A DNA stretch of 64,000 nucleotides from Limonium bicolor (taxonomy: Eukaryota; Streptophyta; Magnoliopsida; Caryophyllales; Plumbaginaceae). The DNA is taken from NCBI GenBank assembly GCA_023374045.1, contig CM041779.1, positions 266,548,131-266,612,130 on the forward strand, written 5' to 3'. Below are positions 11,238-22,583 of this stretch, piece after piece (within the stretch, counting starts at the first letter, position 1; each line of letters begins with the position of its first letter). The notes under the pieces were generated by a model. It made no database searches, was not told the DNA's origin, and was given only the letters and a program-made list of their open reading frames with translations. Position numbers and translations under genes: made by a program.

Positions 11238-11411
11238 TGTGGAGGGCGGGTCTAGCTACTATGGATGTCCGGTAAGCACCGGGAAGTCCCGACTAACGCA
11301 CCTCTCACTCTATCTCTTAACCCATAACCCATAACTCAATCTCAACCTCAATATTCTCCTAAGTTCGGTATTTCTTGTCTTCAGAGCGTAACTACGCTCT
11401 GATACCACTTT
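11238..11411 (-). other. M1 5' leader with PBS
   Basis: The leader between LTR-B and pol. It is alignable with the leaders of LARD-C (44190-44363) and LARD3 (62225-62399), sharing GGAGGGCGGG-like text and CTCGGTATTTC-like text. In the two LARDs the leader continues into non-coding sequence. Here it joins RT directly, marking a deletion of gag and protease. Confidence 0.75.
11382..11407 (-). promoter_or_regulatory. Primer binding site (iMet tRNA) in a hairpin
   Basis: In element sense TGGTATCAGAGC (11407-11396), complementary to the 3' end of initiator tRNA-Met, starts four bases after the LTR end. Its second half lies in an 8-bp stem CAGAGCGT-AGTT-ACGCTCTG (11401-11382). In LARD3 the stem is CAGAGCGA...TCGCTCTG, a paired change. 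Confidence 0.85.
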
Positions 11412-13003
11412 TGTAACACCCCAACTCAATCCAAATGTGGTCTCGCAACTTAACAACATATATATATACATGTCACAGCGGAATTCTTTACACTCCAGGA
11501 CCTTGCCACGGTCTGACAACAGAATATACCGAACATTAGTACATAACAACCTTAACCAAATACATATTCTTCTTACAATCCTCTCACAACCTATACATCT
11601 TACTAACTCAATTGCCATACGAGTGTACATGCACAACTCGTAGGTCACACTTAATCCTTAACACTTGTATCCTCTTCTTACTCTTGCGACGGCCGCCTCC
11701 TGATGTTCACCTATGTAGTAAAAACAGCCCCCAAAGGGGGTCAGCACGAATGCTGGTACGATCCTCTCATGGCCCCCAAGCTAACGTGGCTACGACGACT
11801 AATTGTCGATAGCATGGAGGTTGATTAGATGTACAACGTAATAGTAAATGCTGTAAACAACAATCAAAGTTCACACACAATGAACGACTTAAATGCGTTC
11901 CCTTAATTCGAGAGTTAGTTATTTAACTCCTCAAGTAATGTTCCCTCTTAATCTTAGTCCATCCTTATCTCACCTCAATCTTAATCTTATCTTAATCTTA
12001 GAAACAACCACCCTTTAATAAGGAGTGGATGTAGTTTATCTTAGTCTTAGTAATACAAACCATCCTTTAAAGAGGAATGGTTGCAACTTATCTTATCCTT
12101 ACCTTAATCTTAATCTCAACTTAATCTCAGTATACAAACCGTTCCTGGAGGGGAATGGTTGTAGCTTAGTTCGAACCTGGGATTTAGGTGATCCCACCGC
12201 ACCATGTTAATGCCACCTACTCTGGATGGGAGTCCAGCGTAGCTGAGCCGGCAACCGGCCCTAGGCTACAAGTCCGAAGACAAGTCCTTAATCGGGAGTC
12301 GAATCTGCTATAGATACCGACCCCCTTTCCTTAGCATGCATGACCGGAGATCGGTCCCGGGTTTCCTCACTCAAGTTCCAGTTAGAAGTAATCTCAAGAC
12401 CTTGTTTGTTGGTTAACCTCTTTCGGTTCATATCGTCCCATATTAGGGAGCGTTCCTTAGTCTCACTCAATTCCTTACTAAACGTTAGTTAGTAAGTTCC
12501 CACGATATGTTGTGTTAGTTTTCAAACATCACACAACATTACAATAATCATAATATTCCGGTTGCATGCTTTATCTTGTTTAGTGAGCACACAAAACAAA
12601 TAGCACACAAGCCGAGGGACACCTCGTTAGCAAGCAGGTCACAAGAAGAACTGTACCGTTCACCGTTGGTTGTTCGGTTGCTTACTCTCTTCTGGAGTCC
12701 AAATCCCCAAGTCCTAAAACATTCATTCAGTTTTAGGTTGTTAATCACTAAACTTAATTCAACTTACTTAACTTACTTACCTTACTTAACCCTTAATGAT
12801 CCCAACCTAACACTTCTTAAGTCTTACAACTTAATCTTACAAACTTAATCTTAAGTGAATCACTTCCCTCACCACTTATACTTATTCATCCACTTAATTA
12901 TCATTGTTACCCACCAAACATGTCCTTAATAACCTTATAACATCAATACCTAATTATCCTCATCATTTCCCATCCTTAAACAAGGTTTTTGGCCAAAACA
13001 GTG

Positions 13004-13260
13004 GCATGTCCGAACTTGTGTCCGGACTTCCCAAGTTTGGACGCAAGTCGAGACTCAAAACTAAAAACAGACGCATGTCCGAACATGTGTCCGGACTTCG
13101 GAAGTTCGGACATGGGTCGAGGAAAATCCTAAGTAGAAGCAGGCACGTCCGAACTTGTGTCCGGACTTCCCAAGGTCGGACACAAGTCGAGACTCTGAAA
13201 TTTGGCATGCAACAGGGCCTATCCGAACGTCCATGTCCGGACAGATGTTCGGACAAGGCA
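13004..13260. repeat. ~70-bp inverted-repeat array in LTR-B
   Basis: Four units start near 13004, 13073, 13144 and 13217. Each has TCCGAACTTG...GTCCGGACTT followed by a partly complementary arm such as AAGTTCGGAC. Unit period and hairpin design match the arrays in LTR-C, LARD-C, LARD3 and the solo LTR, though the sequence differs. Confidence 0.8.
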
Positions 13261-14688
13261 AAACACTCATTTTCTAAGCCTTCAAACACTTAACCAATAT
13301 TCACCAAACTTCTCCTAAACCCTCATAATGTCTTCTAACATCACTTAGGCACTTAAATTCACCTTAGAACTTCCACCAAACTCTCCAAAACAACTTCCAA
13401 AGATCTTCTCAAACATTTACTAAATTCTTACAAACACTCCTAACACTTGTCATATGATTCCTTACATTTCCAACTTGTACATTTTATCTAAACTTCGACT
13501 AACCAAAGTGTTTCCTTCCCAATCAATATAACTCCTCCTTAACATCATTACATTCCATCTTTGCTTCGTTAAACCTTCAAAGGTCATCTTACATGTTCAT
13601 GCACAATTTCTCTTCTTTTCATTTGTTACTCATCACTCCTAAACTCTTGAGCTTACTTATACATTGCTTCCCATTACCTTAACACCTTGACATGGTTCTT
13701 CATTTACCCTGACCATGTAACACCCTCCTTAGACATTTCCACCTCTTCTATGCATCTTATTCACCACCCTCATGATCATACTCTCTTTTACATTCCTAGT
13801 CATTTTCCTTAACATTTGACAACATTCTCCCACACCTCTCTCTTCCATCACCTAAGTCCACTCATTAACATCTAAACTAAACCTCATTAGTCCACTACTA
13901 GCATCATCACACTTACACAAGCTTCCAGACTCCTCATTGTTTTATTCTCTAGTTCATACCTAAATCACCTTAAAGCATTATACACCTTTCCATTCAAATC
14001 TTTGCTCAAGCCTTAGCATTCCTCATCACATTATTTCGGTGTGTTTAATACACTCACCAATCCTCTAATTTCTCCTAGACATCTCTAGGTCATTCTAAAC
14101 CTCAAGAACTCCTTAGTTAACTCATCTCCACTCAAATTCCTCATAATGACTCCTAGTAAATCCTAGGTCATATTAATTCACCACTACCACTTAAACACTT
14201 TGTTTTCTACTCAAATTTCGCCATAGCTTCTCTAGCATCTTATCATGCCCAAACACATTATTTTTCCTCATTCTTCCATCTCACACACATCAAGTTCTTT
14301 CTCACCATATCTCATCGCCCAAACCAACTCATCACATCAAACTCAATATATCGCAATAATCTTAAATTGCATAGCACCAAGGCTCTTAAATGACATGGCT
14401 CTTAGGCCCTTAAATGACTTAAACTTAAACACTGAATTTCCCACATATAAAAGCTCTCAACCTGTAAATACACCCATCAATATCATAGTAGTTATAACAC
14501 TCTTAAAACTCATCTTAAACTTATATTACTAACTCATTCCCATTGGCTCCTTAGTCACAAGTTCATAAGCTTGTTTAAACTCTTTGTCTTAGGTTATATA
14601 ACCCAATACACAATGTAAGCTCTAAGCCACATTGGTACCCACCTAAACTCATCCCTTAAAACTTAAACCACCATTAGGTAAGCATTTT

Positions 14689-15052
14689 ACCTTGTTTTCT
14701 CAAGCTTATCTTAACTTCCTCCTTAGACCTTCTTCTTGCATGAATCTCGGCCACCACTTAAATTCCCCTTGCCAATGTTCTAATCAATATTCAATGACTC
14801 ATATGAGTACTAAACAATACACTAACCTCAAGGAATAAAAACCTAGGTTAGAAATGTGTTCTAAGGCATAAAAGTGGATGATTACCTTGAAGTCTCAAGA
14901 TAGACTTTGGCATTGAATTAAATAGGACCTCCACTAGTCCTTGGTGAATAAATCAAGCTAGAACAAGGCATAAAAACATAGCCCCATGAGAAGAAATTTT
15001 TGGCCATATAAGGAAGATGATGGAAACTTGGTTTTTCTCACATTTTCTTTAC
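14689..15052 (-). other. Triple 5' splice-site-like cluster of LTR-B
   Basis: CTTAAG|GTAAAG (GT 15052), TTCAAG|GTAATC (14885) and AACAAG|GTAAAA (14690) on the minus strand, 167 and 195 nt apart, downstream of the CT-rich leader. Confidence 0.5.
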
Positions 15053-15363
15053 CTTAAGAGAATGGAGAAGCTAATGAGCTCTTCAAACTTGATTTTCCTC
15101 CATCAATGGAGTTTTCTCCTGGCTCCAAACTTGAGCTTTGAAGGATTTGAAAATATAGAAAGCTAGAGCTTGAGCTAACTAAGAATAATATGTGTTTAGT
15201 TTTTGATTTGGAGCTAAAATGAGCAAGTTATGGACATTTGAAGATGAAGCAAGAATGGAGCTGCTTGAAACGGTTTGAGAGGATGAAGAAGGTGAAGAAA
15301 ACCGTGGGATAAGAAGAGAAATGAAGAAGAGAGGAGAGAGGTAGGTTAATATAAGGTAGTTTA

Positions 15364-15385
15364 CTTTTATAAAGCAAATAGTACT
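15364..15385 (-). promoter_or_regulatory. Core promoter (TATA) of LTR-B
   Basis: AGTACTATTTGC then TTTATAAAAG on the minus strand, followed within about 40 nt by a CT-rich leader. The same AGTACTATTTGCTTTATAA text recurs in LARD3 (56624-56605) and, slightly changed, in the solo LTR (31784-31803). Confidence 0.6.
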
Positions 15386-15992
15386 ATTCTCTCTTTTACT
15401 CTTCTTTTTTCTTTATTTGCTTAGTCATGTGGTGACTCCCCACATCAAAAACTGGCCCCCTCTTGTAATTAGAGATATTTATGGTCTTGGTTGACCATCT
15501 CATTGACTTATGTTGACTTAAGCTTAATTTGGGCACTATTTGGCACTATTCACAAATTAGTGCACATATTTCTGAAATTTTTGATTTCCCATTGATTTAA
15601 GCTTCCTAATGTGATACTAATTAGTACACATGTTAATTAAAGAGTAATGATGGACATCTAGCCACTCAAAACTCAATTCTAAGACAATTTCTCAAAAATG
15701 TGCTTTAAGACTTCTTAAAGCACATTTTGTGTTTTAACTTGTTTTCAAGCTTGGTTTTCTTTGGTAATTGGTTTAAAATGACCATTAGAATATTACTACG
15801 GTCTTATCATGATATTTGGGTACTCACCCAAGTCTCTCCAAGCTTAGAGCACATTTTTGCCCTAATTGCCCTTAAGGTACTTTTTGTGTTTTCCTTGGTT
15901 TAAATTGTCTACCAATCTTTCTAAGGCATATTTTAGCCTTACTACATCATAATTTGATGTTTACTTAGCATACTTAGGTTTGGGGTATTTCA

Positions 15993-17147
15993 ATCTACCC
16001 CCCTTAAAAGAACTTTGTCCCCAAAGTTCCCATGCATCTTATCTTATTAGGATACATATCTTACCTCATTCCTCAGATCATACTTATGTATACTTAAACT
16101 CATTGGATCATTAGATCCGCCATATTCTTATACTCAAATATCACACAACATGCTTAAGCATGTATAGCACTCAAAATTCCCTTTGTTCCTTTTGATGATT
16201 AAAACAATCACATAATTTTCATCGTATTCTCCCATGTCACCGGTCCGTAGACAAAGGCACATTCGTCCACGCCACCATGGGCCAGAATACAAAACACTCT
16301 GCTCTCCCCATGTCACCGGTCCGAAGACAAAGGCTCGTGCGTCCTCGACTTCATGGGCGAGACTCAGTAAAAAGGTAATCCTTTTTATGAGGTCACGTGA
16401 GGAATAATTCCTCTAATTAAAATACAAGCAACTCCAATCTCATTTTATCCTAAGGCCTCTATCCATAATGTGATTTAGTTGTGACCACTGGTAGGGAGTT
16501 TCAGGAATCATCCAACCCCGATGTGATCAGCATCAGTGTAGAACTATCCTTCCACCCCAATTTGTGTTCGGTTTCCCTTGATCCCTAGAAAATCAAGTTC
16601 CACCTCCCACGTCATTTTCAAACATCCAAATAATTCACTCATGTCCAATTTTCTATCTTTTTAGTTCTTCTAATCATAATCAATACATCTCCAAAGTGTG
16701 GACTCAGTCCATCAAGCATTCCCAATTCATCTCTTAGTAATTACCTCAAGACTTAAATTCCCACTAAGTTCTATATCAGTCTCATACCATTTCTCACCAT
16801 CTTATATATCATAGCATTACTATCTTCTCCCTTATACTCATGTCAAATTGTATCTCATAATGTTATCTTATTCTTATCTCACACCTAGTCTCATATCGAC
16901 TCATACCTCATATATTCCTTATTTCTTAAGTCTCCTTAATCCTTTTTCCTTAATTCTCTTAACTTGTACTCACACCGGAGTTAACAAGACAGGTACTTAA
17001 TATGTATGACATTCACATCTTCTGTGTGCAATAACCATGATTTATCTCAAAATGTTTATGCAAAACATATTCTCATATTCTTTTGTGTGCTATGCACACC
17101 GTAGTTTATGTACTAAGTACTCAAACGTACGATAAGCGGTTTTCGCT
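15993..17147 (-). other. Fragment of LARD-type non-coding internal domain with PPT
   Basis: Begins at LTR-B with the PPT and its hairpin AACTTTG-GGGA-CAAAGTT (16028-16011). It continues with text shared with both LARDs: the CACCGGTCCG-AGACAAAGG repeat at 16220-16350, the block at 16497-16586 containing ATGTGATCAGCATCAGTG, and the TAAGCGGTTTTCGCT end. It stops at about 17147, exactly where the LARDs have their internal PPT, and joins P1. No coding sequence. Confidence 0.75.
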
Positions 17148-17499
17148 ACCGATCCCCGCACTTGAAGCGGACCTTTGTATTGTCAACTTCTATGAGAAAG
17201 AAGGACGACTTGGGTTACACCAAGACAAGGACGAGACCGCGGAATCTCTTGAACAAGGGGTGCACGTAGTGTCTTGGTCCATTGGTGATGACGCCGTATT
17301 CCTGTATAGCGAGCAGAAGCGTGTGGACCTCGCACAGAAACTGGTATTGAGATCAGGAGATGTCCTAATCATGGGTGGAAACTCTAGGGTGTTGTATCAT
17401 GGGATCAACAAGATCAAGCTGAATACGGCACCACCGGCAATAATCAATGCCACACACATGAAACCAGGACGCCTGAACCTTACCTTTAGAAAGTATTAA
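17148..17499 (+). pseudogene. AlkB-like (ALKBH1-type) dioxygenase domain captured in P1
   Basis: About 117 codons match the Fe(II)/2-oxoglutarate dioxygenase core of plant ALKBH1-type nucleic-acid demethylases. Visible are LCIVNFYEKEGRLGLHQDKD with the metal-binding H and D of HxD, SIGDDAVFLY, SGDVLIMGGNSR, the distal metal His in YHGI, and RLNLTFR with the two arginines that hold 2-oxoglutarate and substrate. The stop TAA is at 17497-17499. The N-terminal half of a normal protein is missing: upstream of about 17148 the sequence is element DNA, so the Met at 17083 in the same frame is accidental. It has the same orientation as P1 pol and lies where gag would be expected. Most likely a captured host-gene fragment, now non-functional. 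All visible active-site residues are intact. Confidence 0.8.
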
Positions 17500-17660
17500 A
17501 TTCATAGTATCATGTAATCTATTAGTAACGTGTATTAGAGACACGGTATGTATGATGGTTGGTTTATCAATAAAGAGTAGTGTTGATTTAATTCCACTTG
17601 TGTCCACCATCAATACTTATCCAATTGTGAATCCAATAGGTTGTGGACTCGGTACCGAAG
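17500..17660 (+). other. Possible captured 3' UTR between AlkB and protease
   Basis: AT-rich, non-coding 160 bp after the AlkB stop. It includes AATAAA at 17569-17574, which could be the polyadenylation signal of the donor gene. It ends where gag-protease linker sequence begins. Confidence 0.4.
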
Positions 17661-18200
17661 GTATCCTGAGTATCCTCACCGAAGCACAAGCCGGCAAGAG
17701 CGGCACCATTCTAACGGGAACCTTCCCAGTGAACGGCATTGATGCCAATGTGTTATTCGACTCCGGCGCCTCTCACACCTTCGTATCACCATCTTTGTGA
17801 AGAGGTTGAAGCTCGATGCGGATGAGCTGCAAAACTTCATGGTTACTCTCCCATCGAAGGAGCGAGTAAAGTGCACCAAATATTATCAATCAGCCACAAT
17901 CCAAATCAAAAACGAAGCATTTCCCATTTCCTTCATCGAATTCAATGGATTGGGATTCGACTTAATCATCGGAATGAATTGGTTGGAGCGGCACAAGGGT
18001 AGAATCCTCTACGCCGAGCACCGTTTGCTGCTCAAGAGTCCTTCTGGGGTTACCGTATCTTACCGCCAGAGACCGAGGGAGCCTTTGACCAAACTTATAT
18101 CTGCTATGGCTATGTACCGGGAGCTCAGAAAGGGCCATGAAGTATATCTGTGTTATGTGCAAGACCTGGAGAGAGATCCAGAGTTCAGTGATGATGTACC
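17661..18200 (+). pseudogene. Gypsy aspartic protease (P1), frameshifted
   Basis: The protease cuts the polyprotein. It begins in the gag-protease linker (SILTEAQAG) and continues TGTFPVNG then [12 protein letters not shown], with the catalytic Asp codon at 17759-17761. A one-base loss near 17795-17800 creates an early TGA, and the frame resumes as [10 protein letters not shown]. The C-terminal part [12 protein letters not shown], typical of retrotransposon proteases, lies near 17950-17985. Everything N-terminal to the linker (gag) is missing. Confidence 0.85.
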
Positions 18201-19632
18201 GATAGTATCCGAATTCCCTGATGTATTCCCTAAGGAGCTACCCGGCATGCCACCACCGAGAGCAGTGGAATTTGAAATTGATCTTTTGCCAGGTACCGGT
18301 CCCATTGCTAGGGCACCGTACCGTATGGCACCTACGGAAATGACTGAATTGAAAGAGCAGTTACGTGACTTACTCGATAAAGGGTTTATACGCCCGAGCG
18401 TATCACCCTGGGGAGCACCGGTCCTCTTTGTGAAGAAGAAGGACGGTAGCCTCCGACTTTGCATTGACTACCGCGAGTTGAATGCGGTTACAGTCAAAAA
18501 TAAATGCCCATTGCCACGCATCGACGACCTATTTGATCAGCTGAAAGGAGCATCAGTCTTCTCCAAGATTGACCTCCGTTCTGGGTATCATCAAATTGCT
18601 ATCAAAGAGCAAGACATTGAGAAAACGGCATTCCGTACGAGATATGGCCACTACGAATTCACGGTGATGCCATTCGGTTTGTCAAATGCACCAGCTAAAT
18701 TCATGGACCTCATGAATCGTCTATTCAGTGAGCAGTTGGACACTTCAGTGGTTGTCTTCATCAACGACATACTTGTATACTCACAATCAGCAGAGGAACA
18801 TGAAAGTCATTTGAGGAAAGTGCTTGAGACACTGCGCGAGAACCAGATGTATGCGAAGTTCTCCAAAAGTGAGTTCTGGCTAGATCAGGTATCATTCCTT
18901 GGTCATGTCATCTCGAGCGCAGGTATCTCAGTGGACCCTTCTAAGATAGAAGCTGTACGATCATGGCCTAGACCCAAGACTGTTACCGACATTAGGAGCT
19001 TTCTTGGTCTAGCCGGTTACTACCGGAGATTTGTAAAGGACTTCTCGAAAGTCGCTAAGCCCATGACTACACTGATGAAGAAAGATGCACCATTTGTATG
19101 GACAGACGAGTGCGAGTTATCATTTCAGAAACTAAAAGACTCATTGACCTCCGCGCCCATCCTTACTCTCCCAGAGGGCATAGGGGGATTTGAGGTATAT
19201 TGTGATGCATCAGGCAAAGGTATGGGATGCGTACTCATGCAGCATGGCAGGGTGGTAGCTTATGCCTCCCGCCAGCTGAAAAAGCATGAGGAGAATTACC
19301 CGACTCACGACTTAGAGTTAGGAGCCATTGTCTTCGCCTTGAAGATATGACGACACTATCTCTATGGGGTAAGCATCACCATCTACTCCGACCACAAGAG
19401 CTTACAGTATGTATTCACTCAGAAAGAACTGAATCTGAGACAGAGAAGGTGGATGGAGTTTCTCTCTGACTACGACATCGACCTACAGTATAAGGAAGGG
19501 AAGGCAAACATTGTAGCCGACGCCCTGAGCCGTCGAGCACACTCGCTCCATTCGCTACTCGCTTCTTCTAGCTTGGTTGACGAGGTGCGAGACGCTCAGT
19601 TGAGCGACCCTTACCTAACCGAAATCAGATAA
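18201..19632 (+). pseudogene. Reverse transcriptase-RNase H of P1, inactive
   Basis: The frame continues from protease through [11 protein letters not shown], then the RT domain from PYRMAPTEM. The first catalytic Asp is in FSKIDL. The catalytic box reads FIND (18757-18768) where family members have FIDD: the Asn codon AAC at 18763-18765 replaces a metal-binding Asp, so this RT should be dead. RNase H follows with FEVYCDAS and HDLELGA. A TGA stop at 19348-19350 sits at a position where M1 has Trp. Beyond it the frame continues with YSDHKS and VADALS. A second stop, TAA, is at 19630-19632. Sequence is otherwise close to M1. Confidence 0.9.
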
Positions 19633-20870
19633 AAGATTGAGAATGGTACATTTGAGAAGAAAAAGTATGACTTCAAGCTACATGAAGATGGTTTGATTCA
19701 GTTGAATGGCAGGCTATGCGTCCCCCGAAGCAATGCTGAGCTAAGGGATCGCATCCTGCGAGAGTCACACAGTTCCACATTGTCAGTCCATCCAGGAGCC
19801 TTCAAGATGTACAAAGACATGAAGAGGTACTTCTGGTGGTCTGGGATGAAGTCGGATGTGACCGAATTTGTATTGAGATGCTTAACATGCCAGAAAGTAA
19901 AATTTGAACATCGTAGACCGGGCGGAATGGTACAATCTATGCCAGTTCCGGAGTGGAAATTTCATGATATCTCCATGGATTTTGTTGTAGGACTCCCACC
20001 TGCCAGGGGAGGACACAACATGATTGGGTTGTAGTCGATCGCCTTACTAAGGTTGCCAGATTCATATCGATGAAGGATTCCTGGAAGGTAGTAAAGCTAG
20101 CTGAGCTATTCGACAAGGAGATTATCAGACATCACGGAGTCCCGAAAACAATAGTATCTGACCGCGACACCAGATTTCTTTCAAGATACTGGAGAGCTAC
20201 AAGGGAAGCGTTGGGTACAGAATTGAAGTTGAGTACCGCCTTCCATCCTCAGACCGACGGTCAGACAGAAAGGACCATCCAGACACTGGAGGACATGCTT
20301 CGGGCATGTGCCTTGGACTTTCAGGGGAGTTGGTTAGATAAGCTTCATCTTATCGAATTTTCTTACAATAATAGCTATCATGCCTCGATTAAGATGTCGC
20401 CTTTCCAAGCCCTATACGGTAGACCTTGCCGTACACCCTTGTGTTGGGATGAGTCGAGTGAAGCGGTCATCATAGGACCGGAGTACCTTAAGCAAGTGCA
20501 AGCCAAAGTTCAGCAGATTCGAGATAATATGAAGGCAGCCCAAGATAGACAGAAATCCTATGCGGATGTGCGACGATGCGACCTTGAGTTCGCCGTGGGC
20601 GACCAAGTGTTCTTGCGCGTTTCACCTATGAAGGGTGTCTTCAGATTTGGCCAGAAGGGCAAGCTTAGCCCAAAGTTTGTAGGGCCGTACACTATTACCG
20701 AAAGAGTTGGATCCGTAGCCTACAGGTTAGCATTACCTGAGGACTTGGGGCGTGTCCATGATGTATTTCATGTGTCACAACTCAAGAAGTATATCGCTGA
20801 TCCTTCTCACGTCTTAGAGCCGAGAGACTATCCATCGAGCCGACTATGCGATATGTTGAAACCCCAGTGA
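19633..20870 (+). pseudogene. Integrase of P1, frameshifted
   Basis: Zinc-binding His/Cys residues (ESHSS, SVHPGA, RCLTCQK) and the first catalytic Asp (ISMDFV) lie in the segment to about 20032. A one-base loss near 20028-20032 then shifts the frame. The second segment, open to 20870, carries the second Asp (VSDRD), the Glu (QTERT), and the C-terminal GPYTITE and FHVSQLKKY motifs. Another frameshift near 20832 precedes the tail. Confidence 0.88.
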
Positions 20871-21015
20871 GAATCCTGGATAGGAAGACCAGAGACACTC
20901 GCCATAAGTCTATACGAATGGTGAAGGTCATATGGTCAAACCATGATGTCGAAGAAGCGACATGGGAGTTGGAAGATGCCATGAAGGCTAAGTACCCACA
21001 GCTGTTCATTGACTA
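20833..21015 (+). pseudogene. Chromodomain-like tail of P1 pol
   Basis: In the third frame the sequence reads TMRYVETPVRILD...VKVIWSNHDVEEATWELED...YPQLF and stops at TAG 21013-21015. It parallels the M1 tail and places P1 among the chromoviruses. Confidence 0.8.
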
Positions 21016-21038
21016 GAGAGTCTAGCATTTAGCAATAC

Positions 21039-21073
21039 GGGTACGGGTCGTACCCCTTTTAAGGGGGGTAGAT
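21039..21073 (+). promoter_or_regulatory. P1 internal PPT with hairpin
   Basis: GGGTACG-GGT-CGTACCC (21039-21055), then CTTTTAAGGGGGGTAGAT. It lies 24 bases after the pol stop. The purine tract repeats the terminal PPT at 21439-21453. Confidence 0.75.
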
Positions 21074-21418
21074 CCCTTTTGCTTTTGCATTGCTTCGGGG
21101 TAAGCATTGCATAGTGTGTAGGTATTGTAATAGACTTTTGTATGGCACATATAGTGCAAGTTAATTTGGTATGCGTATGTATGCATGTGTAATGTGTAGT
21201 GTATGGACTTGTATGTATAATGTGTAGTGTATCTGTGTAATGCGAATGTGGAATGGTATGAATTGGAAATGTTGGATTGTGTATGTGAGTTGTGTATGAT
21301 GCTTGAAGTGTGTATGTTTGCAATGTGAAAGAAGTAAACACCTCATAGGTGGTAGTAAGACACATTATGGCAATTGGTTTGCATAATGAGTAGAATTATA
21401 AAACTATTAACCTTGAGC
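21074..21418 (+). other. P1 3' untranslated region
   Basis: About 345 bp between the two PPTs, rich in GTATG/GTGTA-type simple sequence (21160-21320). No gene is seen. The complementary-strand open frames here are low-complexity. Confidence 0.6.
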
Positions 21419-21453
21419 AACTTTGAGGGCAAAGTTTCTTAAGGGGGGTAGAT
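21419..21453 (+). promoter_or_regulatory. P1 terminal PPT with hairpin
   Basis: AACTTTG-AGGG-CAAAGTT (21419-21436), then TCTTAAGGGGGGTAGAT directly before the LTR start TGAAATACCCC at 21454. Confidence 0.85.
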
Positions 21454-22240
21454 TGAAATACCCCGTAATTAAAAATAGGGATTAATTAGGCTAATGAGTA
21501 ATTTAGAGGCTTAATTAAGTATAAATAATCATGAGGGAACAAACCCCGAAGAAAACGGGTCCTTAAAACGGATTAAAATCACTAACGAACCTTAAAGCGC
21601 GTTTTTCGAGGTAACCGGGAAAACGTGTCTTTAAGCGGGTCAAATAGACTCGTAACAATTTTGGTCAACTAAATAATCATTAATAAATATTAGTGAGGCT
21701 TTAGAACCAATAAAATCAATAAAACGAGAGATTAGTAAAAACTATCAAAAACGGAAGTTGTGGGGTAGAAACATAAATAACCAAAACTTATGTGTCCACT
21801 TTTAAAATAAAAAGTGAAAGTTGTGTGTGTGTGGGCTGTACTAGCCGATGGGTTCCCCTCTCTCTCACACACTCTATTAATCTTCCTTATTTACAAAACA
21901 ACAAAATAATAAAACAACCCCACACTCACCTTTATTCTCTCTCTCCTATCTCTACTCTCTTCCCTCACGTGAATCCCCCTCCCCACTCTCTCTTTTCTTC
22001 CTTTCTTCTTCCCATGCGATTTCCATGGTGAAGTAAGAGAACCCACACAAAACCTCTCTTCTCTCCTCTTGTAACCCTCTTGAACCTTCTCCAAAAATTA
22101 TAAAAACTAATCCTCTCATCAAGAGCTACACTTCTATCTTTCCAAAAATCGAAAAGGAGAACTTTCGTTTTCATGGGTATGTCCCATTTGGAGCTTCAAG
22201 ACTACCATTAGAACCACCTTCTTCTCCTTGTCATCTTAAG

Positions 22241-22583
22241 GTAAAAATATTCTCAAAACTCCATCTTTTTCTAACCCTTAAGGGCAAAACGAAATTTGAA
22301 GTTAAACCCTTGTTTGGTTCTTTGTGCTATAGCCAATTTTGGCTTCCTTGGAGAGTGAGAAGTCTTGTTCTTGAGCTATCCCAAACAGCTCTTGCACCCT
22401 TGGAAGGTAATGAATTTTCTAAACCCTAAAACCCACATTAAAAGCTTAAATAATGTTAGGGTTAATTTTTAGTATTGAAATGGGTATATGAATGGATTAT
22501 AGTGTTAGAGAGTTGGATTTACAAAACCGGTGGAAGAGGAAAGAAAGAGAGAAGGAAGAATCAAGAAGAAGAGAAAACAAGGT
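22241..22583 (+). other. Triple 5' splice-site-like cluster of LTR-C
   Basis: CTTAAG|GTAAAA (22241), TGGAAG|GTAATG (22407) and AACAAG|GTAATT (22582), spaced 166 and 175 nt. Between the first two lies a good acceptor-like tract, TTTGTGCTATAG, near 22330, so short leader exons are possible. Confidence 0.5.

Larger units (their letters stand above)
11412..15992 (-). repeat. LTR-B, complete 4.58-kb gypsy LTR
   Basis: Minus-sense LTR from TGAAATACCCC (15992) to GGGGTGTTACA (11412). It is flanked by a PBS on its 3' side (11411) and by a PPT on its 5' side (15993), so it has internal sequence on both sides. Its sequence differs from LTR-A but starts like the solo LTR at 31186 and the LARD3 LTR (TGAAATACCCCAAACC). 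Element-order contents: promoter (15385-15364), three donors (GT at 15052, 14885, 14690), inverted-repeat array (13260-13004), paired hairpins CAGCA-TTCG-TGCTG and CCCCC-TTT-GGGGG (11755-11728), and acceptor TTTTTACTACATAG|GTG with AG at 11712-11711. Confidence 0.9.

Noticed and set aside
17083..17147. First 22 codons of the frame that runs into the AlkB domain
   Set aside because: This stretch is homologous to non-coding LARD interior. The Met is accidental.
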